Below are positions 40,906 through 49,399 of a stretch of DNA of 64,000 bases, one piece after another. The position numbers were made by a program, and so were the translations under genes. The stretch spans positions 2,728,001 to 2,792,000 of the forward strand of contig NZ_OX044366.1 in the NCBI RefSeq assembly GCF_943846705.1, written 5' to 3'. Numbering within the stretch: the stretch's first letter is position 1; every line of letters begins with the position of its first letter. The DNA comes from an uncultured Pseudomonas sp. (lineage in GTDB: Bacteria > Pseudomonadota > Gammaproteobacteria > Pseudomonadales > Pseudomonadaceae). Below the pieces are notes generated by a model. That model was not told the DNA's origin and did not search any database. It saw nothing but the letters and a program-made list of their open reading frames with translations.

Positions 40906-41844
40906 ATGTCTGCATCTCTCGCATTCGTCTTTCCGGGTCAGGGTTCCCAGTCGTTGACCATGCTCGCCGAGCATGGTGCGCAGCGGCCGCTGATCCTTGA
41001 TGCGTTCGCCGAGGCTTCCGAAGCCCTTGGTTATGACCTCTGGGCGTTGACCCAGCAAGGTCCTGAAGAGCAACTCAATCAAACCGACAAAACCCAGCCG
41101 GCAATTCTTACCGCCTCTGTGGCGCTGTGGCGTGCCTGGCTAGCCGAGAGCGCAGTGCGCCCGGCTTTCGTTGCAGGTCATAGCCTGGGTGAGTATTCGG
41201 CTCTGGTTGCCGCCGGTAGCTTGTCGCTGGCCGCCGCAGTCAAGTTGGTCGAGCACCGTGGTCAATTGATGCAACAAGCGGTGCCGGCCGGGCAGGGCGG
41301 TATGGCGGCTATTCTCGGTCTGGAAGATGCTGATGTACTGGCCGCCTGCGCCGAAGCGGCGCAGGGTGAAGTGGTCAGTGCAGTGAATTTCAATGCGCCG
41401 GGTCAAGTAGTGATTGCCGGCGGTGCAGCTGCCGTTGAGCGCGCCATTGAGGCGTGTAAGGTCCGCGGCGCCAAGCGTGCGATGTCATTGCCGGTGAGCG
41501 TACCATCGCACTGCGCGCTCATGCGTCCAGCGGCTGAGCGCTTTGCCGAGGCAGTGGCGGCGGTTGACTGGCAGACGCCGAAAATCGCCTTGGTGCAGAA
41601 CGTCAGCGCTGCTGCGGTGACTGATCTGGAGGGGCTCAAGCGTGATTTGCTGGCTCAGCTGTACAGTCCGGTGCGTTGGGTTGAGTCAATCGTTTGCCTG
41701 TCGTCGCAAGGTGTGACTGATTTGGTTGAATGTGGGCCGGGCAAAGTGTTGTCTGGTTTGAACAAGCGCTGCGTCAAGGGCATCAATACCCACAACTTGG
41801 ACACCCCAGACGCCTTCGCTGCGGCGAATGCGGCTCTGGTCTGA
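40906..41844 (+). CDS. fabD: FabD, malonyl-CoA:ACP transacylase
   Basis: FabD loads malonate on ACP. It has 312 residues. GQGSQ starts at residue 11, the nucleophile Ser93 lies in GHSLGEYSA, and the catalytic His202 in VPSHCALM. GGTTCC-rich spacer of 104 bp after plsX; fabG follows after 15 bp. Confidence 0.97.
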   Translation: MSASLAFVFPGQGSQSLTMLAEHGAQRPLILDAFAEASEALGYDLWALTQQGPEEQLNQTDKTQPAILTASVALWRAWLAESAVRPAFVAGHSLGEYSALVAAGSLSLAAAVKLVEHRGQLMQQAVPAGQGGMAAILGLEDADVLAACAEAAQGEVVSAVNFNAPGQVVIAGGAAAVERAIEACKVRGAKRAMSLPVSVPSHCALMRPAAERFAEAVAAVDWQTPKIALVQNVSAAAVTDLEGLKRDLLAQLYSPVRWVESIVCLSSQGVTDLVECGPGKVLSGLNKRCVKGINTHNLDTPDAFAAANAALV

Positions 41845-41859
41845 TTAAGGAGAAACGTT

Positions 41860-42603
41860 ATGAGCCTGCAAGGTAAGGTTGCATTGGTCACTGGCGCGAG
41901 CCGTGGTATTGGTCAGGCAATTGCCCTGGAGCTGGGTCGTCAGGGAGCGGTAGTGATTGGCACTGCGACGTCGACTTCAGGTGCTGAGCGCATTGCTGAA
42001 ACTCTCAAGACGAACGGTATTGAGGGTGCAGGTCTGGTGCTGGATGTCAGTGACAGCGAGTCGGTAGCCAGCACCCTCGAACATATTCAGCAACACCTTG
42101 GTCAGCCGTTGATCTTGGTCAATAACGCCGGTATCACCCGCGATAATCTGATGCTGCGGATGAAAGATGACGAATGGTTCGATGTCATCAATACCAACTT
42201 GAGCAGCCTGTATCGGTTGACCAAAGCTGTGTTGCGCGGGATGACCAAGGCGCGCTACGGGCGGATCATTAATATTGGTTCGGTGGTGGGTGCCATGGGC
42301 AATGGCGGGCAGGTCAACTATGCGGCTTCCAAGGCAGGTCTTGAAGGTTTTGGGCGTGCATTGGCACGTGAAGTGGGCTCGCGGGCGATTACCGTGAATG
42401 CGGTGGCGCCTGGGTTTATCGACACCGATATGACCCGTGAATTGCCTGATGCGCAGCGTGATGCACTGCTGACTCAAATTCCGTTGGGCCGTTTGGGGCA
42501 GGCTGAAGAGATCGCAAAAGTGGTCGCTTTCCTCGCTTCTGATGGCGCAGCTTACGTCACAGGCGCTACTATCCCTGTGAATGGCGGAATGTACATGAGC
42601 TGA
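41860..42603 (+). CDS. fabG: FabG, 3-oxoacyl-ACP reductase
   Basis: A NADPH-dependent short-chain dehydrogenase of 247 residues. TGASRGIG is the cofactor motif (11-18), NNAG lies at 88-91, and the catalytic residues are Ser141, Tyr154 and Lys158 (YAASK). AAGGAG precedes the ATG. The gene sits between fabD and acpP. Confidence 0.97.
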   Translation: MSLQGKVALVTGASRGIGQAIALELGRQGAVVIGTATSTSGAERIAETLKTNGIEGAGLVLDVSDSESVASTLEHIQQHLGQPLILVNNAGITRDNLMLRMKDDEWFDVINTNLSSLYRLTKAVLRGMTKARYGRIINIGSVVGAMGNGGQVNYAASKAGLEGFGRALAREVGSRAITVNAVAPGFIDTDMTRELPDAQRDALLTQIPLGRLGQAEEIAKVVAFLASDGAAYVTGATIPVNGGMYMS

Positions 42604-42717
42604 ATGTGACGGATAGCTTCAGAAAACTGTCATAGGTGCTGTCTAAAATCCGTTATAAAGCTGCAACAGGTTTATAGACAGATCGTTGAAGTGTTCGTGG
42701 AGCACCCGGCATTCAGC

Positions 42718-42745
42718 TTGAAATGCTAAAAACCCTTTCTATACA
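42718..42745 (+). promoter_or_regulatory. Probable sigma-70 promoter of acpP
   Basis: TTGAAA (42718-42723) and TATACA (42740-42745) are separated by 16 bases; transcription would start near 42752, leaving a leader of about 48 bases. The 196-bp gap after fabG fits a separate strong promoter for this abundant protein. Confidence 0.55.
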
Positions 42746-42799
42746 CTTGGCCGCAGATACAGTGGCCAAGATTTGTCCCATTAGGAGTGAGAACAAGGT

Positions 42800-43033
42800 A
42801 TGAGCACCATCGAAGAGCGCGTCAAGAAAATCGTTGCCGAGCAGCTGGGCGTTAAAGAAGAAGAAGTAACCAACAGCGCTTCTTTTGTTGAAGACCTGGG
42901 TGCCGACTCTCTTGACACCGTTGAGCTGGTGATGGCTCTCGAAGAAGAATTCGAGACCGAAATCCCGGACGAGCAAGCCGAGAAGATCACCACCGTTCAG
43001 GAAGCGATCGACTACGTTACCGCTCACGCGTAA
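42800..43033 (+). CDS. acpP: Acyl carrier protein
   Basis: The fatty acid synthesis carrier, 77 residues and highly acidic. The phosphopantetheine site is Ser37 in GADSLDTVEL. Strong translation site (TAGGAGTGAG). Own promoter and a following terminator, so it can be made in excess over its neighbours. Confidence 0.99.
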   Translation: MSTIEERVKKIVAEQLGVKEEEVTNSASFVEDLGADSLDTVELVMALEEEFETEIPDEQAEKITTVQEAIDYVTAHA

Positions 43034-43059
43034 AACGTAATCGTCGGTTCCCGACTCGG

Positions 43060-43095
43060 AAAAGCCGCACTCCCTTCATCAGGTGTGCGGCTTTT
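43060..43095 (+). terminator. Terminator after acpP
   Basis: An 11-bp stem (AAAAGCCGCAC / GTGCGGCTTTT) with a 14-base loop and T tail. It lies between acpP and fabF and likely lets only part of the transcripts continue. Confidence 0.88.
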
Positions 43096-43140
43096 CTTTA
43101 AGCGCATTCCAAGCGTTGAAAACTAGAAAAGGAGATTGCT

Positions 43141-44385
43141 GTGTCGCGTAGACGCGTCGTGGTTACCGGTATGGGCATGCTGTCGCCATTGGGTAACGAT
43201 GTGCCGAGTAGCTGGCAGGGCATTTTGGCCGGGCGCAGTGGCATCGGTCTGCTTGAGCATATGGACCTTTCCGCTTACTCCACACGTTTTGGTGGGGCGG
43301 TAAAGAATTTTAATGTCGAGGAGTACTTGTCCGCCAAAGAGGCGCGCAAGCTCGATTTGTTTATCCAGTACGGTCTCGGTGCCAGTTTCCAGGCGATGCG
43401 TAACAGCGGTCTGGAAGTCACCGATGCCAACCGTGAGCGTATTGGTGTGGCCATGGGTTCCGGTATCGGCGGCCTGACCAATATCGAGAACAACTGTAAA
43501 TCGTTGCACGAGCAGGGGCCGCGGCGCATTTCGCCGTTCTTCGTGCCGGGCTCGATCATCAATATGATTTCCGGCTTCCTGTCGATCCACTGGGGCTTAC
43601 AGGGGCCGAACTACGCCATTGCCACGGCCTGTACCACGGGCACGCACTGTATCGGCATGGCAGCGCGCAATATTGTCTATGGTGAAGCTGATGTAATGGT
43701 TGCCGGCGGCGCTGAGATGGCTGCCTGTGGCCTGGGTATGGGCGGCTTTGGTGCCGCGCGTGCGTTGTCTACCCGCAATGACGAGCCGACCAAGGCCAGT
43801 CGTCCGTGGGATAAGGACCGCGACGGGTTTGTGTTGTCCGATGGTGCCGGTGCCTTGGTGCTGGAGGAGTTGGAACATGCCAAGGCGCGTGGGGCGACCA
43901 TCCATGCCGAGCTGATCGGTTTTGGTATGAGCGGTGATGCTTACCACATGACCTCGCCACCGGAAGATGGTGCCGGTGCGGCGCGCTGCATGGCCAATGC
44001 GCTGCGCGATGCGGGCCTGAACCCTGAGCAGGTGCAGTACATCAATGCCCACGGCACCTCGACCTCGGCGGGTGACAAGGCTGAAGTGGCGGCAGTGAAG
44101 TCGGTATTTGGCGAGCATGCTTACAAGCTGGCAGTCAGCTCGACCAAATCCATGACTGGTCATTTGCTTGGCGCTGCCGGTGCGGTGGAAGCGATCTTCA
44201 GCATCCTCGCGCTGCGTGATCAGGTGGCGCCGCCGACCATCAATCTGGATAACCCGGACGATGCTTGCGACCTCGACTTCGTTCCTCACCAGGCCAAGGC
44301 CATGGCCTTGGATGTGGTGCTGTCCAACTCCTTTGGCTTTGGTGGCACTAATGGTTCGCTGGTGTTCCGCCGGTTCGTTGATTAA
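43141..44385 (+). CDS. fabF: FabF, beta-ketoacyl-ACP synthase II
   Basis: A condensing enzyme of 414 residues. The nucleophile Cys164 is in TACTTGTH; the two active-site histidines lie in NAHGTST and KSMTGHLLGAAG. C-terminal NSFGFGGTN is typical. GTG start with AAAAGGAG upstream. pabC starts within its stop codon. Confidence 0.97.
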   Translation: MSRRRVVVTGMGMLSPLGNDVPSSWQGILAGRSGIGLLEHMDLSAYSTRFGGAVKNFNVEEYLSAKEARKLDLFIQYGLGASFQAMRNSGLEVTDANRERIGVAMGSGIGGLTNIENNCKSLHEQGPRRISPFFVPGSIINMISGFLSIHWGLQGPNYAIATACTTGTHCIGMAARNIVYGEADVMVAGGAEMAACGLGMGGFGAARALSTRNDEPTKASRPWDKDRDGFVLSDGAGALVLEELEHAKARGATIHAELIGFGMSGDAYHMTSPPEDGAGAARCMANALRDAGLNPEQVQYINAHGTSTSAGDKAEVAAVKSVFGEHAYKLAVSSTKSMTGHLLGAAGAVEAIFSILALRDQVAPPTINLDNPDDACDLDFVPHQAKAMALDVVLSNSFGFGGTNGSLVFRRFVD

Positions 44386-45200
44386 TGCTGAGCTGGGTGG
44401 ATGGCCTGCCGGCCGAGCTGCTGTCCGTCAAGGACCGTGGCTTGGCTTACGGCGATGGGCTGTTTGAGACCATCGCCATCAGTGGCGGAGAGCCGTCTTT
44501 GCTTGAGCGTCATCTGGCGCGCTTGAGCGAAGGCTGTGCGCGGCTACACATCCCGATTGATCTGCCCGTAGTGCGTACTCAGCTGGCGGCGTTCAGTCAG
44601 CAGTTGGGCGAGGGTGTGGCCAAGTTAATCATCACCCGCGGTGAGGGGTTGCGGGGCTACGCAGCGCCGCAACCGGCTCAGCCGCGGTTGATTTTACAAG
44701 CCAGCGCTAAACCCGTTTACCCGTCCGCCTATGCCGAGCAGGGCGTGCGACTGTTCCCCTGTGTCACGCGCCTGGCCGAGCAGCCTTTGCTGGCGGGCTT
44801 GAAACACCTCAATCGACTTGAACAGGTGCTGGCGCGTAGCGAGTGGCATGACGCTGAGCATGCGGAAGGGTTGATGCTCGACACCAGTGGTCGGGTGATC
44901 GAAGGGGTTTACAGCAACCTGTTACTGGTCCGCGCGGGCGTACTGATTACTGCCGATCTAACGCGTTGTGGCGTTGCCGGTGTGATGCGTGCGGAGTTGT
45001 TAGCGCGGGCGGCGGCGCTGGGCATCACATGTCAGGTGCGTGATATCAGCCAGGCCGAGTTGCTCGCTGCCGACGAGGTGATGCTGTGCAACAGTGTCTA
45101 TGGTGTCTGGCCTGTGCGCGCTTTGCTTACGCACGACTGGCCGGTCGGCCCGCTCACCCGTAAACTGCAGGCCATTGCCCGCGATCTACTGGACTGCTGA
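44385..45200 (+). CDS. pabC: PabC, aminodeoxychorismate lyase
   Basis: A PLP enzyme of fold type IV with 271 residues. It releases 4-aminobenzoate and pyruvate in folate synthesis. Lys140 in LAGLKHLNRLEQVLA forms the Schiff base; DRGLAYGDGLFET is the family N-terminal motif. 1-bp overlap with fabF; mltG follows after 3 bp. Confidence 0.95.
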   Translation: MLSWVDGLPAELLSVKDRGLAYGDGLFETIAISGGEPSLLERHLARLSEGCARLHIPIDLPVVRTQLAAFSQQLGEGVAKLIITRGEGLRGYAAPQPAQPRLILQASAKPVYPSAYAEQGVRLFPCVTRLAEQPLLAGLKHLNRLEQVLARSEWHDAEHAEGLMLDTSGRVIEGVYSNLLLVRAGVLITADLTRCGVAGVMRAELLARAAALGITCQVRDISQAELLAADEVMLCNSVYGVWPVRALLTHDWPVGPLTRKLQAIARDLLDC

Positions 45201-45203
45201 TTC

Positions 45204-46268
45204 GTGATACGCAAATTATTGCTGCTGCTGGAAGGCGGCGTGGTGCTGGCTGGCTTGCTGGTTGCGTTTGCTGCCTGGCAGCAACATGCCGCGTTGCACC
45301 AGACCTTGAAACTTACCGATGAATACCTGGTTGACGTGCCCGCTGGAGCGACGCCAGGTGGCGTGCTCAATCGTCTAGAGGCTGATGGTGTCCTCGAACA
45401 GGCCTTCTGGCTGCGCCTTTACTGGCGCTTCAACTTGCGTAATCAACCGCTGCATAGCGGCGAATACCGTCTGACGCCTGGCTCTAAGGCGGTCGACCTG
45501 CTCGGCATGTGGCGACGCGGTGAAGTGCTGCAATACAGCCTGACACTGGTTGAAGGGTGGAATTTCCGCCAGGTGCGCGCCGCATTGGCGCGTGAAACGC
45601 GGCTTGATCTGACCTTGAGTGAGCTGAGCGATGCCGAGTTGATGACGGCACTTGGCTTACCCGGTTTGAACCCGGAAGGGCGCTTCTTTCCGGATACTTA
45701 CAGCTTTGTTCGCGGCATGAGCGACCTTGAATTGCTCAAGCAGGCGCATGTGCGGCTAGAGCAGGTGTTGGCTGAAGAGTGGGCGCAGCGTGCCAAGGAC
45801 CTGCCTTACAAAGAGCCTTATGACGCCTTGATCATGGCCTCGATGATCGAAAAAGAAACCGGTGTGCCGCAAGAGCGCGGTGAGATTGCTGGCGTATTTG
45901 TCCGTCGTTTGCGTATCGGTATGCGCCTGCAGACGGATCCGACCGTGATCTATGGCATGGGGGAGCGTTACAACGGCCGAATTACCCGCAATGACCTGCG
46001 CCAGCCCACGGCCTATAACACCTACACCATCGACGGCATGCCGCCGACGCCCATCGCACTGGTCGGTCGTGAGGCGATCCATGCCGCGCTGAACCCGGTG
46101 GCGGGAAGCAGTTTGTATTTTGTGGCGCGGGGCGACGGCAGCCATGTGTTTTCCAACAGCCTTGAACAGCACAATCGAGCCGTACGTGAGTATCAGCTCA
46201 AACGCCGTGCGGACTATCGTTCGAGCCCTGCGCCAGTCACACCCAATATCAGTAAGGACAGCCTGTGA
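45204..46268 (+). CDS. mltG: MltG, endolytic murein transglycosylase
   Basis: A 354-residue membrane-anchored enzyme (helix at about 5-24) that cuts nascent glycan strands and sets their length. The YceG domain has the catalytic Glu216 in MASMIEKETGVPQERG, matching E. coli Glu218; FFPDTYSF and TAYNTYTIDGMPPTPI are family motifs. GTG start; 4-bp overlap with tmk. Confidence 0.96.
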   Translation: MIRKLLLLLEGGVVLAGLLVAFAAWQQHAALHQTLKLTDEYLVDVPAGATPGGVLNRLEADGVLEQAFWLRLYWRFNLRNQPLHSGEYRLTPGSKAVDLLGMWRRGEVLQYSLTLVEGWNFRQVRAALARETRLDLTLSELSDAELMTALGLPGLNPEGRFFPDTYSFVRGMSDLELLKQAHVRLEQVLAEEWAQRAKDLPYKEPYDALIMASMIEKETGVPQERGEIAGVFVRRLRIGMRLQTDPTVIYGMGERYNGRITRNDLRQPTAYNTYTIDGMPPTPIALVGREAIHAALNPVAGSSLYFVARGDGSHVFSNSLEQHNRAVREYQLKRRADYRSSPAPVTPNISKDSL

Positions 46269-46897
46269 GCGGTTTGTTTATCACCCTGGAAGGCCCAGAG
46301 GGTGCCGGTAAAAGCACCAATCGTGACTACCTGGCCGAGCACTTGCGTGAGCAGGGTGTTGATGTGTTGCTGACCCGTGAGCCGGGTGGCACGCCCCTCG
46401 CTGAGAGGGTGCGCGAGCTGTTGCTGGCGCCCAGTGATGAGTCGATGGCGGCTGATACCGAGCTGCTATTGGTGTTTGCGGCGCGTGCTCAGCACCTGGC
46501 GCAGGTGATTCGTCCGGCGTTGGCGCGTGGCTGTGTGGTGCTCTGTGATCGCTTTACCGATGCCACCTACGCATACCAGGGCGGCGGTCGCGGCCTGTCT
46601 GAAGCGCGTATCGCCTTGCTGGAAGAGTTTGTGCAAGGGACGTTACGCCCGGACTTGACCCTGGTTTTTGATTTGCCAATTGAGGTCGGCCTGGCCCGCG
46701 CGGCCGCGCGTGGCAGGTTGGATCGCTTTGAGCAGGAAGGCCGGCAGTTCTTTGATGCGGTGCGCCATACCTACCTGCGCCGCGCCGCAGAGCAGCCAGA
46801 GCGCTACCGCATTATCGATGCCGCGCAATCCTTGAGTGACGTACAGCTGGCGTTGGATAAGCTGTTGCCGCAGCTGCTGGAGCTGCAGCGTGGCTGA
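46265..46897 (+). CDS. tmk: Thymidylate kinase
   Basis: Makes dTDP from dTMP. It has 210 residues. P-loop GPEGAGKST (10-18), DRFTDATYAYQGGGRG (substrate site), LID region with ARGRLDRFE. GTG start overlapping mltG by 4 bp; overlaps holB by 8 bp. Confidence 0.97.
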   Translation: MSGLFITLEGPEGAGKSTNRDYLAEHLREQGVDVLLTREPGGTPLAERVRELLLAPSDESMAADTELLLVFAARAQHLAQVIRPALARGCVVLCDRFTDATYAYQGGGRGLSEARIALLEEFVQGTLRPDLTLVFDLPIEVGLARAAARGRLDRFEQEGRQFFDAVRHTYLRRAAEQPERYRIIDAAQSLSDVQLALDKLLPQLLELQRG

Positions 46898-47876
46898 TGC
46901 CTACCCTTGGCAGGATGCGCTCTGGCAGCAGTTAGCTGGGCGTACGCAGCACGCCCATGCTTATCTGCTGCACGGCCCGGCGGGTATTGGCAAGCGCGCC
47001 CTGGCTGAGCGCTTGATGGCGCGCTTGCTCTGTCAGCAGCCCGCCGGTCTGGATGCCTGCGGTCAGTGCAAGTCCTGTTATTTATTGGCGGCGGGTACTC
47101 ATCCGGATAACTACATCCTCGAGCCGGAAGAAGCGGACAAGGCGATCAAGGTCGACCAAGTGCGTGATCTGGTCAGTTTTGTGGTGCAGACCGCGCAACT
47201 GGCAGGGCGCAAAGTGGTGCTGGTCGAGCCGACCGAGTCGATGAATATCAATGCGGCCAACGCGCTGCTAAAAAGCCTGGAAGAGCCATCCGGCCAGACA
47301 GTGCTGCTGCTGATCAGCCATCAACCCAGTCGTCTTTTACCTACGGTGAAAAGCCGCTGCGTGCAGCAGGCGTGCCCGCTGCCGAGTGAGGCGATGAGTT
47401 TGGCGTGGTTGCAGCAGGCATTGCCCGACTGTACTGCCGAAGAGCATCAGGAGTTGCTGTTCCTCGCGGCAGGCTCACCGCTGGTGGCGGCCAAGATGCA
47501 TGAGCAAGGGGTAATCGCGCAGCGTGCTCAGGTGGTGGATGGCGTCAAGAAGCTACTCAAACAGCAGATTTCGCCTAGCCAGCTTGCCGAGAGTTGGAAT
47601 ACGGTATCCCTGCAATTGCTGTTCGATTGGTTCTGCCAGTGGTCACAGTTGATGCTGCGCTACCAGCTGACGCGGGATGAAAGCGGGCTGGGGCAAGCTG
47701 ATATGCGCAAGGTGGTGCAGTACCTGGCAGAGAAAACCCCGCAGCCGAAGGTGTTGAACATGCAAGACTGGCTGCTGGCGCAGCGTCAGAAAGTTATCGG
47801 CAAGGCTAACCTTAACCGTGTCTTGCTTCTCGAAGCCTTGCTGGTGCAGTGGGCAAGCTTGCCCGGGCCGGGCTAG
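46890..47876 (+). CDS. holB: HolB, DNA polymerase III delta' subunit
   Basis: Clamp-loader subunit of 328 residues. P-loop-like GPAGIGKRA (29-37), four zinc-binding cysteines (Cys48, Cys57, Cys60, Cys63; CGQCKSC), and the SRC region KSRCVQQ. The GTG at 46890 overlaps the tmk end by 8 bp and gives the usual N-terminus ADAYPWQ. pilZ follows after 36 bp. Confidence 0.95.
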   Translation: MADAYPWQDALWQQLAGRTQHAHAYLLHGPAGIGKRALAERLMARLLCQQPAGLDACGQCKSCYLLAAGTHPDNYILEPEEADKAIKVDQVRDLVSFVVQTAQLAGRKVVLVEPTESMNINAANALLKSLEEPSGQTVLLLISHQPSRLLPTVKSRCVQQACPLPSEAMSLAWLQQALPDCTAEEHQELLFLAAGSPLVAAKMHEQGVIAQRAQVVDGVKKLLKQQISPSQLAESWNTVSLQLLFDWFCQWSQLMLRYQLTRDESGLGQADMRKVVQYLAEKTPQPKVLNMQDWLLAQRQKVIGKANLNRVLLLEALLVQWASLPGPG

Positions 47877-47912
47877 AATCGGCCATTAAGTGAATAAAAT
47901 CAGGAATGCCGC

Positions 47913-48269
47913 ATGAGTCTGCCTCCTAACTTGGGCCCGCGTAACGGAATTTTGTCGCTGACAATCAAAGACAAATCCGTGCTTTATGCCGCTTATATGC
48001 CCTTTATCAAGAACGGCGGCCTGTTTATTCCGACGAACAAGAGCTACAAGCTCGGCGACGAAGTGTTCATGTTGCTCAACTTGATGGATGAGCCGGAAAA
48101 AATTCCGGTTGCCGGCAAGGTGGTCTGGATTACCCCAAAAGGTGCGCAAGGTAACCGCGCCGCTGGTGTGGGTGTGCAGTTCAATGATGGCGACAACACC
48201 GCGCGCAACAAGATCGAAACCTACCTGGCGGGTGCCCTGACCTCGGATCGTCCGACCCACACCATGTAA
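47913..48269 (+). CDS. pilZ: PilZ, type IV pilus assembly protein
   Basis: A 118-residue protein needed for type IV pilus formation. It opens SLPPNLGPRNGILSLTIKDK and ends ARNKIETYLAGAL, as in P. aeruginosa PilZ, the founder of the domain. It lacks the RxxxR c-di-GMP motif, which is known for true PilZ. AGGA lies 8 bases upstream. In the holB-tatD operon. Confidence 0.97.
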   Translation: MSLPPNLGPRNGILSLTIKDKSVLYAAYMPFIKNGGLFIPTNKSYKLGDEVFMLLNLMDEPEKIPVAGKVVWITPKGAQGNRAAGVGVQFNDGDNTARNKIETYLAGALTSDRPTHTM

Positions 48270-48331
48270 GCGTTTTCCCTCCGTACAACGGTGACTGTTT
48301 TATGCCACCGACTCTCAAGTGATTGCTTCCC

Positions 48332-49114
48332 ATGCTCGTTGATTCCCACTGTCACCTTGATCGCCTCGACTTGGCCGCCCACGGCGGTTCGCTCGATGCG
48401 GCGCTGGATGCTGCGCGCGCGCGTGGCGTTGGTCATTTTCTGTGTATCGGCGTCAGTGCCGACAATGCTGCCGCGGTCAAAGGCCTGGCTGAGCGCTATG
48501 CCGATGTTGATTGCTCGGTCGGTGTGCATCCGCTGGATCTAGAGCCCGGTGTTACGCCGGCGCTGGACTGGCTGCTTGCTGAGTTGAATCATCCCCAGGT
48601 GGTGGCCATTGGTGAGACCGGACTGGATTACCACTATGAGCCGGAGTCCGCTGCGCTGCAGCAAACCTCCTTCCGTCTGCACCTGGATGCGGCGCGCATT
48701 ACCGGTAAGCCGGTAATTGTGCATACCCGTGAGGCGCGAGCGGACACGCTGACGCTGCTGCGTGAGGCGGCACTGGCGCAAGCCGGTGTGCTGCATTGTT
48801 TTACTGAAGACTGGGAAATGGCCAAGGCGGCATTGGATCTCGGCTTCTACATCTCGTTGTCGGGGATTGTCACCTTCCGCAATGCTGAGGCGTTGCGTGA
48901 GGTGGCGCGACAAGTGCCTGCCGATCGTTTGCTGGTGGAAACCGATGCACCTTACCTGGCACCAATCCCGCACCGCGGCAAGCCGAACCTGCCCGAGTAT
49001 GTGCGTGATGTGGCCGAATACCTGGCGGTGCTACGCGGCGTCAGCTTCGAGCAGCTGGCTGAGCAGACCACGGCTAACTTCAAGCGCCTGTTCCCTCTGG
49101 CGCGTGTGAGCTAG
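48332..49114 (+). CDS. TatD-family metal-dependent deoxyribonuclease
   Basis: An amidohydrolase-fold enzyme of 260 residues. Metal ligands lie in VDSHCHLD (residues 3-10), GETGLDYHYE, HTREA, CFTE and ETDAPYLAPIPHRG. This is the YcfH-like TatD paralogue commonly found after holB. The ATG at 48332 is chosen over a TTG 9 bases upstream. Last gene of the operon. Confidence 0.93.
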   Translation: MLVDSHCHLDRLDLAAHGGSLDAALDAARARGVGHFLCIGVSADNAAAVKGLAERYADVDCSVGVHPLDLEPGVTPALDWLLAELNHPQVVAIGETGLDYHYEPESAALQQTSFRLHLDAARITGKPVIVHTREARADTLTLLREAALAQAGVLHCFTEDWEMAKAALDLGFYISLSGIVTFRNAEALREVARQVPADRLLVETDAPYLAPIPHRGKPNLPEYVRDVAEYLAVLRGVSFEQLAEQTTANFKRLFPLARVS

Positions 49115-49192
49115 CCCCCGCAGGTTCAGGACAAAAATTGCCTAGGGAAGCTGTTAACGTCGCCCAGCGACTGCGCGAAGGATGGTTGCCAT

Positions 49193-49309
49193 AAAAAAAC
49201 CCGGGCTCTGGGGGGGAGACCGGGCTAAGACCATTAGGAGTAAATCAAGATACGCGGTCCACGGTACCTTGCCTGGTGGGACGCTTGGGGGGTACGCCGC
49301 ACACCAGTA
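49193..49309 (-). ncRNA. rgsA: RgsA (P16) small RNA
   Basis: In Pseudomonas the stress-regulated RgsA RNA lies next to tatD. Here the minus strand has a run of about 117 bases with an RpoS-like -10 and an intrinsic terminator: stem CCCGGTCT / AGA-GC-CCGGG around a loop of seven C residues, then T7 (ends 49193). Internal segments such as GTGTGCGGCGTACCCCCC and CCTAATGGTCTTAGCCCGG look like the known RgsA sequence. The exact 5' end is inferred. The neighbour minus-strand gene ends 91 bp upstream. Confidence 0.82.
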
Positions 49310-49315
49310 CTCATG

Positions 49316-49322
49316 AGTATTG
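49316..49322 (-). promoter_or_regulatory. RpoS-type -10 element of rgsA
   Basis: Minus-strand CAATACT is close to the sigma-S consensus CTATACT; transcription would start about 7 bases downstream near 49309. RgsA is known to depend on RpoS. Confidence 0.5.
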
Positions 49323-49399
49323 GTGAAGATTGGCGATCGTCCAGGCCAATTGCGCTGATTCTTAAACGGATTTGGAATACAGACCGTGCTGCTGAGTCC

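Noticed and set aside
49193..49226. Terminator of tatD only
   Set aside because: The T run is on the minus strand, and the conserved bases upstream with an RpoS-like -10 fit rgsA better.
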